59,668 bases of DNA, from NCBI GenBank assembly GCA_965222515.1, contig CBDCUE010000004.1, forward strand, positions 1-59,668, read 5' to 3'. This stretch comes from CBDCUE01 sp965222515. Its GTDB lineage: Bacteria > Pseudomonadota > Alphaproteobacteria > Rickettsiales > JABIRX01. Below, piece after piece: positions 25,431 to 33,673 of this stretch (position 1 is the first letter of the stretch; every line of letters begins with the position of its first letter). The notes beneath the pieces were generated by a model. The model was not told the origin of the DNA. It searched no databases and saw only the letters and a list, made by a program, of their open reading frames with translations. The translations under genes and the position numbers were made by a program.

Positions 25431-27680
25431 TTACCAAAAGAAATTCTTTTTCTTTTTTTCAGGAGTTCTGTTTTCCTCTCTATCATCTGATGATCTATCA
25501 TTTGATGGTCTATCACTATGTCTTGGAGTTTTTTTTTTACGATAAGGTTTTTCTTCTTGAGGAGATTCCTCTCTTTCACTCAAGCTCTCATCACCTTCAA
25601 ATGGATCATCATTAACAGCTTTATAACTAAGCTTTAATTTTCCATCTCTATCTTTACCAATTATTTTAAATTTTATCTTATCACCTTCAGAAACTACATC
25701 AGTAACAGATTTTATTCTTTTATTAGAAAATTCACTAATATGAATTAATCCAGAACTATTATTAAAAAAATCAACAAAAGCACCATAATCTGTTACTTTT
25801 TTAACAACACCTTCATAGGTCTCTCCCATTTCAGGTTCCAGCACTATGTCAGCGATCAATTTTTTAGCAACAGCAAAAGCATCTTGACTAGGAGCCGAGA
25901 TTTTTATTAAACCATTATCTTCTATAGAAATCTTACAAGCCGATTCTTCACAAATAGATTTTATTATTTTTCCACCTTGACCAATAACTTCTCTAATTTT
26001 TTTAGGATCAATATTTATACTATTCATAATAGGTATGTAAGGGCTCAATTCCTCACTAGTTTTAGAAATAGTTTTAGACATTTCTTCCAAAATGTGTATT
26101 CTACCTTTTTTAGCGATAGTTAGAGCTTCTTTAAAAATTTCAAAAGTAATTCCTTGAATTTTTATATCCATTTGCAATGCAGTAATACCATCTTGTGTTC
26201 CTGCAACTTTAAAATCCATATCACCAAGATGATCTTCATCACCCATAATGTCAGATAAAACTTTATATTTATCTCCTTCTTTTACTAATCCCATAGCAAT
26301 TCCTGCTACTGGTTTTGCTAAAGGAACTCCAGAACTCATCATCGCCATTGATGAAGCACAAACTGTAGCCATTGATGAAGAACCGTTAGATTCTGTTATT
26401 TCGGATACAACTCTTATAGTGTAAGGATAGTCTTCTAAACTAGGAATTAAAGAAGATAAAGCTTTTTTAGCTAAATTACCATGACCTATCTCTCTTCTTC
26501 CTGGTCCTCTCATCATTCCCACTTCTCCTACTGAGTAAGATGGAAAGTTATAATGAAGCATAAAATTTTCTTTACCATTTTTTACCAAAGAATCTATTAT
26601 TTGACCTTCATCTTCAGCTCCCAAAGTAACCACTGCTAAAGCTTGAGTTTCTCCTCTAGTAAATAAAGCAGAACCATGAGTTCTTGGCAATAATCCTGTT
26701 TCTGTTGCAATAGGTCTTACTTCATCTAATTTTCTACCATCTATTCTATTTTCATCAAAAACATTACCTCTAACAACTTCTTTTTCTAAATCTTTAAAAG
26801 CATTCAAAATATCTGCTTTATTAGATTCATCTTCTTTAAGATGTTTTTTAATAACTTCTTCTTTTAATTTTGCTAAAGCCTCAACTCTATCTGATTTTGC
26901 TTTGTTTTCATAAGCTGCCTTAATTTTTTCAGCAAAATCTTTAGAAACTTTGTTATAAAAAGTTTTATCTTTCTTCTTTTCTACCTTCCATTTAGTCTTA
27001 CCAATTTCCTTTACCAATTCTTCTATCATTTCTACCACAGGCTTAAATGATTCACTACCTAATTCAACAGCTTCTAGCATTTGCTCTTCTGTCAACTGAT
27101 TAGCTCTTGATTCCACCATTAATACAGAATCTTTTGTTCCTGCAATAGTTAAATCTAAATCAGCTTCTTCCAAATCATCTAAGGCAGGATTTAAAATAAA
27201 CTCATTATCTATAAAAGCAATTTTGCTTGCTACTACTGGCCCAGTAAAAGGTATTTCAGATATAGATAATACCGCCCCTGCTCCAATAATGGAGATTATG
27301 TCTGAATCATTTTGAGGATCATAAGATAAAACTGTACAAACAACTTGAGTGTCGTTTCTATAACCTTCTGGGAACATAGGTCTCAAAGGTCTATCAATTA
27401 ATCTTGAAGTTAAAGTCTCTCTTTCCGTAGGTCTTGCTTCTCTTTTAAAAAATCCTCCTGGTATTTTTCCAGCTGCATATATTTTTTCTTGGTAATTAAC
27501 TGTAAGAGGAAAAAAATCTATTCCTTCCATAGCTTCTTTTCTAGCCACTACATTACACAAAACTACAGTTTCTCCGTAGCTAATCATAATTGAAGCATTT
27601 GCCTGTCTTGCAACTTTTCCAGTTTCTATTGTTAAGGTTCTACCGCCCCATTCTATTGTTTTTTTTGTTATTTTAAACAT
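25431..27680 (-). CDS. pnp: Polyribonucleotide nucleotidyltransferase (PNPase)
   Basis: 749 residues with the full domain set: two RNase PH-like domains (GGFFKREARPTERE early; RTHGSALFTRGETQALA in the second, catalytic copy), a helical linker, a KH domain (IREVIGQGGKIIKSI) and an S1 domain (GVVKKVTDYGAFVDF). The C-terminus has a basic, Arg/Lys/Asp-rich tail ending in KKKKNFFW, resembling a degradosome-binding tail. It degrades RNA phosphorolytically. rpsO precedes it, the near-universal order. Confidence 0.97.
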   Translation of the reverse strand: MFKITKKTIEWGGRTLTIETGKVARQANASIMISYGETVVLCNVVARKEAMEGIDFFPLTVNYQEKIYAAGKIPGGFFKREARPTERETLTSRLIDRPLRPMFPEGYRNDTQVVCTVLSYDPQNDSDIISIIGAGAVLSISEIPFTGPVVASKIAFIDNEFILNPALDDLEEADLDLTIAGTKDSVLMVESRANQLTEEQMLEAVELGSESFKPVVEMIEELVKEIGKTKWKVEKKKDKTFYNKVSKDFAEKIKAAYENKAKSDRVEALAKLKEEVIKKHLKEDESNKADILNAFKDLEKEVVRGNVFDENRIDGRKLDEVRPIATETGLLPRTHGSALFTRGETQALAVVTLGAEDEGQIIDSLVKNGKENFMLHYNFPSYSVGEVGMMRGPGRREIGHGNLAKKALSSLIPSLEDYPYTIRVVSEITESNGSSSMATVCASSMAMMSSGVPLAKPVAGIAMGLVKEGDKYKVLSDIMGDEDHLGDMDFKVAGTQDGITALQMDIKIQGITFEIFKEALTIAKKGRIHILEEMSKTISKTSEELSPYIPIMNSINIDPKKIREVIGQGGKIIKSICEESACKISIEDNGLIKISAPSQDAFAVAKKLIADIVLEPEMGETYEGVVKKVTDYGAFVDFFNNSSGLIHISEFSNKRIKSVTDVVSEGDKIKFKIIGKDRDGKLKLSYKAVNDDPFEGDESLSEREESPQEEKPYRKKKTPRHSDRPSNDRSSDDREENRTPEKKKKNFFW

Positions 27681-27709
27681 TTTTTTTGTTATTTATTTGT
27701 TATTGTTAA

Positions 27710-27979
27710 TTATTTTCTTAAGCCAAGTTTTTTGATTAAATCAAAATAACCTTGCTCATTTTTAGACTTTAAATATGATAATAATCTTTTTCTTTTTCCG
27801 ATCATCATCAAAAGCCCTCTTCTTGAGTGAAAATCTTTTTTGTTGATTTTAAAATGCTCTGTTAAGCTTTTTATTCTGCTAGTTAATATAGCACATTGAA
27901 CAGCAGGAGACCCCGTGTCATTTTCTTTTTTAGCAAATTCTTTTATAACTTTTTGCTTTTGTAAAGTGGTAATCGACAT
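27710..27979 (-). CDS. rpsO: 30S ribosomal protein S15
   Basis: 89 residues, the usual length. DTGSPAVQCAILTSRI, FHSRRGLLMMIGKRKRLLSYL are the conserved S15 helices that bind 16S rRNA. It is followed by pnp and preceded by truB. Confidence 0.97.
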   Translation of the reverse strand: MSITTLQKQKVIKEFAKKENDTGSPAVQCAILTSRIKSLTEHFKINKKDFHSRRGLLMMIGKRKRLLSYLKSKNEQGYFDLIKKLGLRK

Positions 27980-28082
27980 ATATTGTAATTATCTATTAGG
28001 TTTGTAATTAATCTAGCAAATATAGTTGGAAATAAAATGATAAATTATATAATTATGTGATTAATTATATAAATATTAGCTT

Positions 28083-28952
28083 CTAAATAAACAACTTCTT
28101 AGGCTTTAGCATTTCATCTTCATATTTGGCTAAAGCACATAATTTGCCTTCAATACTCACTCTTATAACATCACTTTTTTTAAAAGGCAAATTCTTTATA
28201 AATAATTGTTGTCCATTTCTCAATTTTTCTTGATCTTCTTTGGCTAGATCATAATATGGTAAAAAAGATAATGCCGCCTCAATTGGCATTAGAAATTGTT
28301 TTAAATTGTTTTTATCTTTTTCTTTAAACAAAAAATCTCCATTTATAATATTAGGATTTTCAAAACCACTAACTGCCACCCTTTCTAAAAAAGAGACAGT
28401 CCCTAGACAACCTAATGATTCAGCAATATCTCGAGCCAAACTTCTAACATAAGTTCCTTTAGAACATTTTACCTGAAATTTTGTTCTGCCCTTTGAGCTA
28501 CTCAAATATTTTAAATCATATATCATAATTCTTCGTGATTTCATCTTTACCTCTTCCCCTCTTCTTGCTAATTTATAAGCTCTTTCACCGTTTATCTTCA
28601 AGGCTGAAAAGATCGGAGGAATTTGCTCTATCTCTCCTGTAAATTTACTTAAAACTTGCAAAACATCTTTTTCCTCAGGAATTTTGTTATTTTCTTCCAG
28701 AACTTTTCCAGTAATATCCAAACTATCTGTATGTTTTCCCCAATAAATGTCAAAAAGATATTCTTTGTCTTTTTCCATCAAATATTCAATAGCCTTGGTT
28801 GCCTTACCAACTGCAACTGGCAATAAACCACAAGCAAAAGGATCCAAAGTTCCCAAATGCCCTGCTTTTTCTTTGCTTAAAATTTGTATTTTTTTTACAA
28901 TGTCAAAAGAAGTACAATCTTTTTCTTTGTAAACTAATAAAAAACCATCCAT
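28083..28952 (-). CDS. truB: tRNA pseudouridine(55) synthase TruB
   Basis: 289 residues. The catalytic Asp lies in GHLGTLDPFACGLLPVAVG; KCSKGTYVRSLARDIAESLG is the second TruB signature. It makes pseudouridine 55 in the T-loop of tRNAs. It is the first gene of the truB-rpsO-pnp run and is divergent from lpxC across 152 bases. Confidence 0.95.
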   Translation of the reverse strand: MDGFLLVYKEKDCTSFDIVKKIQILSKEKAGHLGTLDPFACGLLPVAVGKATKAIEYLMEKDKEYLFDIYWGKHTDSLDITGKVLEENNKIPEEKDVLQVLSKFTGEIEQIPPIFSALKINGERAYKLARRGEEVKMKSRRIMIYDLKYLSSSKGRTKFQVKCSKGTYVRSLARDIAESLGCLGTVSFLERVAVSGFENPNIINGDFLFKEKDKNNLKQFLMPIEAALSFLPYYDLAKEDQEKLRNGQQLFIKNLPFKKSDVIRVSIEGKLCALAKYEDEMLKPKKLFI

Positions 28953-29104
28953 TTTTTTGTTTTTTTTAATTATCAGGAGTCCCTAATTTACAAGATTTCT
29001 TTTAATTAACCATTAAAATAATCAAATTATTATATAATTACCCTTGAAAATATTATAGCTTTGCCATAGCCTTATTTTTAAGTGATAACATTTTTTATAT
29101 AAAT

Positions 29105-29971
29105 ATGAATTATTTACACAAAAACCAACAAACTATTGTCTCTTCAATAAAAGCATCTGGTATTGGTATTCATTCTGGAGAGATTATCAATGTTGTCTTT
29201 CGTCCAGCTAAAATTGATTCAGGAATTGTTTTTAGAAGAACTGATATAAAAAATAAAAACAATATTATTAAAGCAAATTTTAAAAATGTTTCAAAAACTA
29301 ATCTTGGCACAAGTTTAATCAACAAAGATAATGTAAACATTGAAACTGTTGAACATTTTGTTTCAGCATTATGGGGATTAGGAATAAGTAATTTAATTAT
29401 TGATGTAGATAATTTTGAAATGCCAATTTTAGATGGTAGTAGCGAACCTTTTATGTTTATTTTGAAATCTGCTGGAATAGAAAAACAAGATAAAGCAAAA
29501 AAATTTTTGCAAATTATGAAAAAAATAGAAGTAGAGCAAGGTGATATGAAATGCTTCATAGAACCAGCAGAAAATTTTACTGTTTTGCTAGATATAGATT
29601 TTAAATCAAAAGCTATAGGCAAACAAAAAGCTCATTTTAGCAATGACAAAGATTGCTTTTACTATACCATATCAAGAGCAAGAACTTTTGGTCATATAAA
29701 TGAAGTAAAATATTTACAAAAAAATGGTTTTGCAAGAGGAGCAAGTTTAGATAATGCTATTGCAGTTGATGATACATCAATAATCAATCCCGATGGATTA
29801 AGAATAAAAAATGAATTTGCTAGGCATAAAATATTAGATGCCATAGGAGATTTATATTTAGTAGGAATGCCCATCATAGGAAAATTCACGGGAATTAAAT
29901 CGGGTCATAATCTAAATAATCAATTACTTAGAAAAGTATTTTCTAATAAAGAAAATTATCAAATAATATGA
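29105..29971 (+). CDS. lpxC: UDP-3-O-acyl-N-acetylglucosamine deacetylase
   Basis: 288 residues. The zinc-binding and catalytic blocks are present: ETVEHFVSALWG (first His), the LDGSSEPF loop, and HKILDAIGDLYL with His and Asp ligands, then KSGHNLNNQLL with the catalytic His. It performs the committed step of lipid A synthesis, so the organism makes LPS. Its end overlaps the start of ctaB by four bases (ATGA). Confidence 0.95.
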   Translation: MNYLHKNQQTIVSSIKASGIGIHSGEIINVVFRPAKIDSGIVFRRTDIKNKNNIIKANFKNVSKTNLGTSLINKDNVNIETVEHFVSALWGLGISNLIIDVDNFEMPILDGSSEPFMFILKSAGIEKQDKAKKFLQIMKKIEVEQGDMKCFIEPAENFTVLLDIDFKSKAIGKQKAHFSNDKDCFYYTISRARTFGHINEVKYLQKNGFARGASLDNAIAVDDTSIINPDGLRIKNEFARHKILDAIGDLYLVGMPIIGKFTGIKSGHNLNNQLLRKVFSNKENYQII

Positions 29972-30828
29972 ATTCTACCATAAAAGATTATTACACTTTA
30001 CTCAAACCAGGAGTAATGGCCTTAATTGTTTTTACCTCTCTTACTGGTTTTTTATTAGCCGATGGTGAAAAAGATATTTTCTTATCAGTTTTAACCGTAT
30101 TTACCATAGCATTAGCAAGCGGTGGTTCTGCTTCAATAAATATGTGGTATGATAGGGATATTGATGCAATTATGAAAAGAACAAAAACAAGACCAATACC
30201 TCAAGGAAGAATTATTAGTGGAGATGCTTTGTTTTATGGCATATTACTATGTATTTTTGCTTTACTAATTTCTTTTTTAAGTAACAATCTTCTTACCACA
30301 ATTCTTCTTGCTAGTGCTATTATTTTTTATGTGTTTATTTACACTATGTGGCTTAAAAGAAAAACAGCTCAAAATATTGTAATAGGAGGAGCGGCAGGAG
30401 CCTTTCCTCCTTTAATTAGTTATGTTAGCATCACTAATCAAATTAACTTAGAAGGTTTTTTGTTGTTTTTAATAATTTTTTTATGGACCCCTCCTCATTT
30501 TTGGTCTTTAGCACTTTACCGTAATTCTGATTATAAAAAAGCCAACATTCCAATGCTACCAGTAATAAAAGGAGAGAAGATTACTTTAAACAACATTTTA
30601 TTTTATAGCATATTATTAATATCTAGTACTTATTTATTATATTTTTTTAGCTCTAAAATGGGAATAATTTTTTTAATCTTAACTAGCATAATTAATTTAT
30701 ATTTTTTATATTATATAATAAAATTATATAAAAATCCTAATGATAAAAATAGCCTAAAAACTTTTTTTAGTTCTATTTTTTATTTATTTTTAATTTTTTC
30801 TGCTATAATCATTGATAGTATTTTTTAA
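29968..30828 (+). CDS. ctaB: Protoheme IX farnesyltransferase
   Basis: 286 residues with about nine membrane helices. The prenyl-transferase motifs are NMWYDRDIDAIMKRTKTRP (first Asp-rich box) and the loop WTPPHFWSLALYRNSDYKKA. It makes heme O for the terminal oxidase. Translationally coupled to lpxC by overlap, although the two functions are unrelated. Confidence 0.95.
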   Translation: MNSTIKDYYTLLKPGVMALIVFTSLTGFLLADGEKDIFLSVLTVFTIALASGGSASINMWYDRDIDAIMKRTKTRPIPQGRIISGDALFYGILLCIFALLISFLSNNLLTTILLASAIIFYVFIYTMWLKRKTAQNIVIGGAAGAFPPLISYVSITNQINLEGFLLFLIIFLWTPPHFWSLALYRNSDYKKANIPMLPVIKGEKITLNNILFYSILLISSTYLLYFFSSKMGIIFLILTSIINLYFLYYIIKLYKNPNDKNSLKTFFSSIFYLFLIFSAIIIDSIF

Positions 30829-30845
30829 CTTTCATACTAAAAAAA

Positions 30846-31376
30846 ATGAAAAAAACATTACTAATCTTATTTATTAACTTTTTTATAAATTACAGCCTTA
30901 TGAGTAAAGCAAATGCAGGTGATATCTTACACCTAGAATTAAAAGATGGAACTGTAATAATTGAAACATTTCCAGAAGTAGCACCTAATCACACTAAAAG
31001 AATAGTAGAATTAGTTCAAGAAGGGTTTTATGATGGCTTAAAATTTCATAGAGTGATTGATGGATTTATGGTTCAAACAGGAGATCCTGAAGGAAACGGA
31101 ACTGGAGGAAGCGGTCAAAATTTAAAAGCAGAGTTCAATAAAATCCCTCATAAAAGAGGAATTTTATCAATGGCAAGATCTGGCCATCCTGATTCAGCAG
31201 ATAGTCAATTTTTTATTATGTTGGAAGATTCATTTCATTTAGATGGTCAATATACTGTTTGGGGAAAAGTTGTTTCTGGTATGGAGCTTGTAGATAATAT
31301 TAAAAAAGGAAGCTCTTTTAATAACGGAACAGTAGAAAACCCAGATAAAATACTTAGCTTTAAAATAGCAAAATAG
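30846..31376 (+). CDS. Secreted cyclophilin-type peptidyl-prolyl isomerase
   Basis: 176 residues with a signal peptide (LLILFINFFINYSL...ANA). The cyclophilin core has FHRVIDGFMVQTGDPEGNGTGG and the active-site SQFFIML, with LDGQYTVWGKV. It should act in the periplasm on proline peptide bonds. It follows ctaB by 17 bases. Confidence 0.93.
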   Translation: MKKTLLILFINFFINYSLMSKANAGDILHLELKDGTVIIETFPEVAPNHTKRIVELVQEGFYDGLKFHRVIDGFMVQTGDPEGNGTGGSGQNLKAEFNKIPHKRGILSMARSGHPDSADSQFFIMLEDSFHLDGQYTVWGKVVSGMELVDNIKKGSSFNNGTVENPDKILSFKIAK

Positions 31377-31388
31377 AGCAATTAAACT

Positions 31389-31465
<77 letters not shown>

Positions 31466-31583
31466 ATTAAAATTGCTGAATATATTATTTATTTCTTGAT
31501 AATAACAATATTATTGTTTAATTTTATATTAAAGTAAAGATGTTTAAAGCATTCATTAACCAATTTATTAAAAACACTAAAAA

Positions 31584-32114
31584 ATGACTAAAAAAATAGA
31601 AACCAGTAATAATGCAGTAGTAAGTAAAAAAGCTAACAACAATTTGCAAGAAGTAAAAATACCTAGTTTTGTTGCAGTAGAAAGTTATGTTGGAGCAATT
31701 GTATTACTTGCAACGAGATCTCCATCTCATAAGCATTTATTTTTAAATGATTTAGAGTGGTTAGTTATACCTGCTGTTGCTAACAAGCAATTCAAAATTT
31801 TTCGTAATCAAAAAAATGAGCCAGTTGCTTTCATTTCTTGGGCAAATATTAATACAGATGTTGAAAAAAGGATTTTACAAGGTGGGGCAAAACTTTCTCC
31901 AAATGAATGGAATTCAGGAAAAAATGTTTGGATAATTGATATCATAGCACCTTTTGGAGCTCCAATAAATGCTCTAGAAGAATTGCTTAATACAGATTTA
32001 AAAGAAAAAAATGCAAAAATTTTAAATCCAAGTGAAGATGGGAAATCTTTTATTGGAAAAAGTTTTGCTCAATTTATTACAGAAAAAAAATCAGAAGTTA
32101 AAAAAGCTTCATAA
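31584..32114 (+). CDS. RTX toxin-activating lysine acyltransferase (HlyC family)
   Basis: 176 residues. It aligns by eye with HlyC through SPSHKHLF (catalytic His49, matching HlyC SPLH), LVIPAVANKQFKIF, PVAFISWANI, the W-SGKNVWIIDIIAPFG stretch (Asp119 in the position of the HlyC catalytic Asp) and GKSF near the end. HlyC-type enzymes move a fatty acyl group from acyl-ACP to lysines of an RTX protoxin. No RTX toxin (no GGxGxDxLx repeats) or type I secretion genes are in this window, so the substrate is elsewhere or different. It has ~36 extra residues before the family start. Likely transcribed alone after tRNA-Arg. Confidence 0.85.
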   Translation: MTKKIETSNNAVVSKKANNNLQEVKIPSFVAVESYVGAIVLLATRSPSHKHLFLNDLEWLVIPAVANKQFKIFRNQKNEPVAFISWANINTDVEKRILQGGAKLSPNEWNSGKNVWIIDIIAPFGAPINALEELLNTDLKEKNAKILNPSEDGKSFIGKSFAQFITEKKSEVKKAS

Positions 32115-32120
32115 ATAAAT

Positions 32121-32150
32121 TGTAGGGGTGGATAGATGCCGATCCCTACA
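32121..32150. terminator. Hairpin between convergent genes
   Basis: TGTAGGG and CCCTACA form a 7-bp stem around a 16-base loop, placed between the acyltransferase stop (plus strand) and the end of ruvC (minus strand). It is more GC-rich than its surroundings. There is no clear T-run on either side, so it could be a bidirectional terminator or a small intergenic repeat. Confidence 0.45.
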
Positions 32151-32194
32151 TTATCCAAAATTTAAATCTCTTGAAACCAATATTTTATAAACAT

Positions 32195-32710
32195 TCAAGC
32201 CATAGCTTGCCATAATAATCTATTGTTAAAATGATTTATATGGCAAATAGCAACAGCTAAAGCATCGCTTTCATCGTCATATCTTAATTCTTCTTTAATT
32301 GATAGCAAAATTTTTACCATCATTGCTACTTGACTCTTTTCTGCCCTTCCTACCCCTACGATTGATTTTTTAATTAAATTAGGAGCATACTCAAAAATAA
32401 ATTTTTCATTATTAATTTCATTATGTTCTAAGCAACTAGTGATTATAGCTCCTCTAGCCTGCCCTAATTTCAATGAAGTCATAGGATTTTTATTTATAAA
32501 AATATCTTCAATGGCAATATGTTCTGGTTGCCATTTTTTGATTATTTTTTTGAATTCTTGATTTAAAATACTCAACTTTTCAATCATTGTTTTACTGCCA
32601 TCAATCTTTATAATCCCAGAAGTCAAATATTTCATACTATTGTCTTGCATCAACTCTATTACACCATAACCTGTTTTGTTTAATGCAGGATCTATTCCTA
32701 AAATAATCAT
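32195..32710 (-). CDS. ruvC: Holliday junction resolvase RuvC
   Basis: 171 residues. The acidic active site is visible as D7 in ILGIDPALNKTGYG, Glu in IAIEDIF and the DDESDALAVAICH box at the end. It cuts Holliday junctions with RuvAB. It follows yebC (12 bases), the common alphaproteobacterial order; ruvA and ruvB are not next to it. Confidence 0.95.
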   Translation of the reverse strand: MIILGIDPALNKTGYGVIELMQDNSMKYLTSGIIKIDGSKTMIEKLSILNQEFKKIIKKWQPEHIAIEDIFINKNPMTSLKLGQARGAIITSCLEHNEINNEKFIFEYAPNLIKKSIVGVGRAEKSQVAMMVKILLSIKEELRYDDESDALAVAICHINHFNNRLLWQAMA

Positions 32711-32722
32711 AGCAAAATAACT

Positions 32723-33433
32723 TTAAACATTAGTATAAACATTTTGCACATCATCATCATCTTCCAAATTATCTATTAATTTTTGAATTTTTTCTTCTGC
32801 TTCTTGATCAATCTCCATCTTATCTTTAGCTACCCATTCTAAGCCTAAGGAAATGGGATCTCCATATTTATTAATTAAATCATCTCTAATTTTAGCAAAA
32901 TTAGCAACAGTGGTAATTACAATATGAATTCCCTCTGCACTCTCCACTCCTTCTGCTTCCATTTCTACTGCTTGCTCAAAAATTTCTTCTTCAGGAATAT
33001 TTGTTGCATCATAACTAATAACTCCTTGTTGCTCAAACATAAAACTCACTGCTCCCTGCTCTGCTAAATTTCCTCCTGCCTTGGTAAAAATAGACCTAAT
33101 TGATGAAGCTGATCTATTTTTATTATCAGTTAAAGCCTCTACTATAAAAGCAGTTCCTGACGGTCCGTACCCCTCATATCTAATTGATTCATAATTTTCA
33201 CCTTCATTAGAAGATGATGCTTTTTTAATAGCATTAGTAATTTTATCTTTAGGCATATTAGCCGCTTTAGCAGCAATAATAGCAGTTCTTAACCTTGGAT
33301 TACTAGATTCATCAGGATTACCTTTAGCAGAAACCAAAATCTCCCTAATTAATCTCGTAAAAACCTTACCCCTTTTATTATCTTGAGCAGCTTTTCTATG
33401 CTTGATATTTGCAAATTTTGAATGTCCAGCCAT
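32723..33433 (-). CDS. yebC: YebC/TACO1 family translation-assisting or regulatory protein
   Basis: 236 residues, starting MAGHSKFANIKHRKAAQDN and containing GYGPSGTAFIVEALTDNKNR, both diagnostic of the family. Members have been described as transcription regulators and, more recently, as factors that help ribosomes through proline stretches. It is divergent from the SHMT-like gene across 232 bases. Confidence 0.93.
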   Translation of the reverse strand: MAGHSKFANIKHRKAAQDNKRGKVFTRLIREILVSAKGNPDESSNPRLRTAIIAAKAANMPKDKITNAIKKASSSNEGENYESIRYEGYGPSGTAFIVEALTDNKNRSASSIRSIFTKAGGNLAEQGAVSFMFEQQGVISYDATNIPEEEIFEQAVEMEAEGVESAEGIHIVITTVANFAKIRDDLINKYGDPISLGLEWVAKDKMEIDQEAEEKIQKLIDNLEDDDDVQNVYTNV

Positions 33434-33475
33434 AGTTATTTATTTTAGTATAGTATTTCGTGCAAATTAACAATT

Positions 33476-33500
33476 TACTACAGCATATTATGCTGTAGTA
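33476..33500. promoter_or_regulatory. Perfect 25-bp palindrome, possible operator
   Basis: TACTACAGCATA and its exact complement flank a single central T. It lies in the divergent yebC/SHMT-like intergenic region, 21 bases upstream of the -35 box at 33522. The size and position suit a dimeric regulator site, or a site affecting both genes. The stem could also be a structural repeat; nothing ties it to a known regulator. Confidence 0.55.
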
Positions 33501-33521
33501 CATACACATAAAACTAATATG

Positions 33522-33550
33522 TTGACAATGCTTTAATTCTATGTTATAGT
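33522..33550 (+). promoter_or_regulatory. Consensus sigma-70 promoter of the SHMT-like gene
   Basis: A perfect -35 TTGACA (33522-33527), an exact 17-base spacer and -10 TATAGT (33545-33550). This is the closest match to consensus I noticed in the window. Transcription would start near 33557, leaving about 109 bases of 5' leader before the ATG at 33666. Confidence 0.7.
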
Positions 33551-33631
33551 TTGTTTTGTGTATAATAATAATTATATATTATAAAGTCTACAAATTATAA
33601 TTAAAGCATACTTTTCTATATTAGACTAAAA

Positions 33632-33673
33632 ATGTTAAAACAAAATAAGAACATCACTCAAGAGAATGAATAA
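33632..33673 (+). CDS. Possible 13-codon leader ORF overlapping the SHMT-like start
   Basis: ATG at 33632 opens MLKQNKNITQENE and stops with TAA at 33671, so the small frame crosses the ATG at 33666 of the large gene in another phase. The large gene has only a weak GAGA directly next to its ATG, so terminating ribosomes could re-initiate on it. Such short frames also arise by chance in AT-rich leaders. Confidence 0.2.
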   Translation: MLKQNKNITQENE

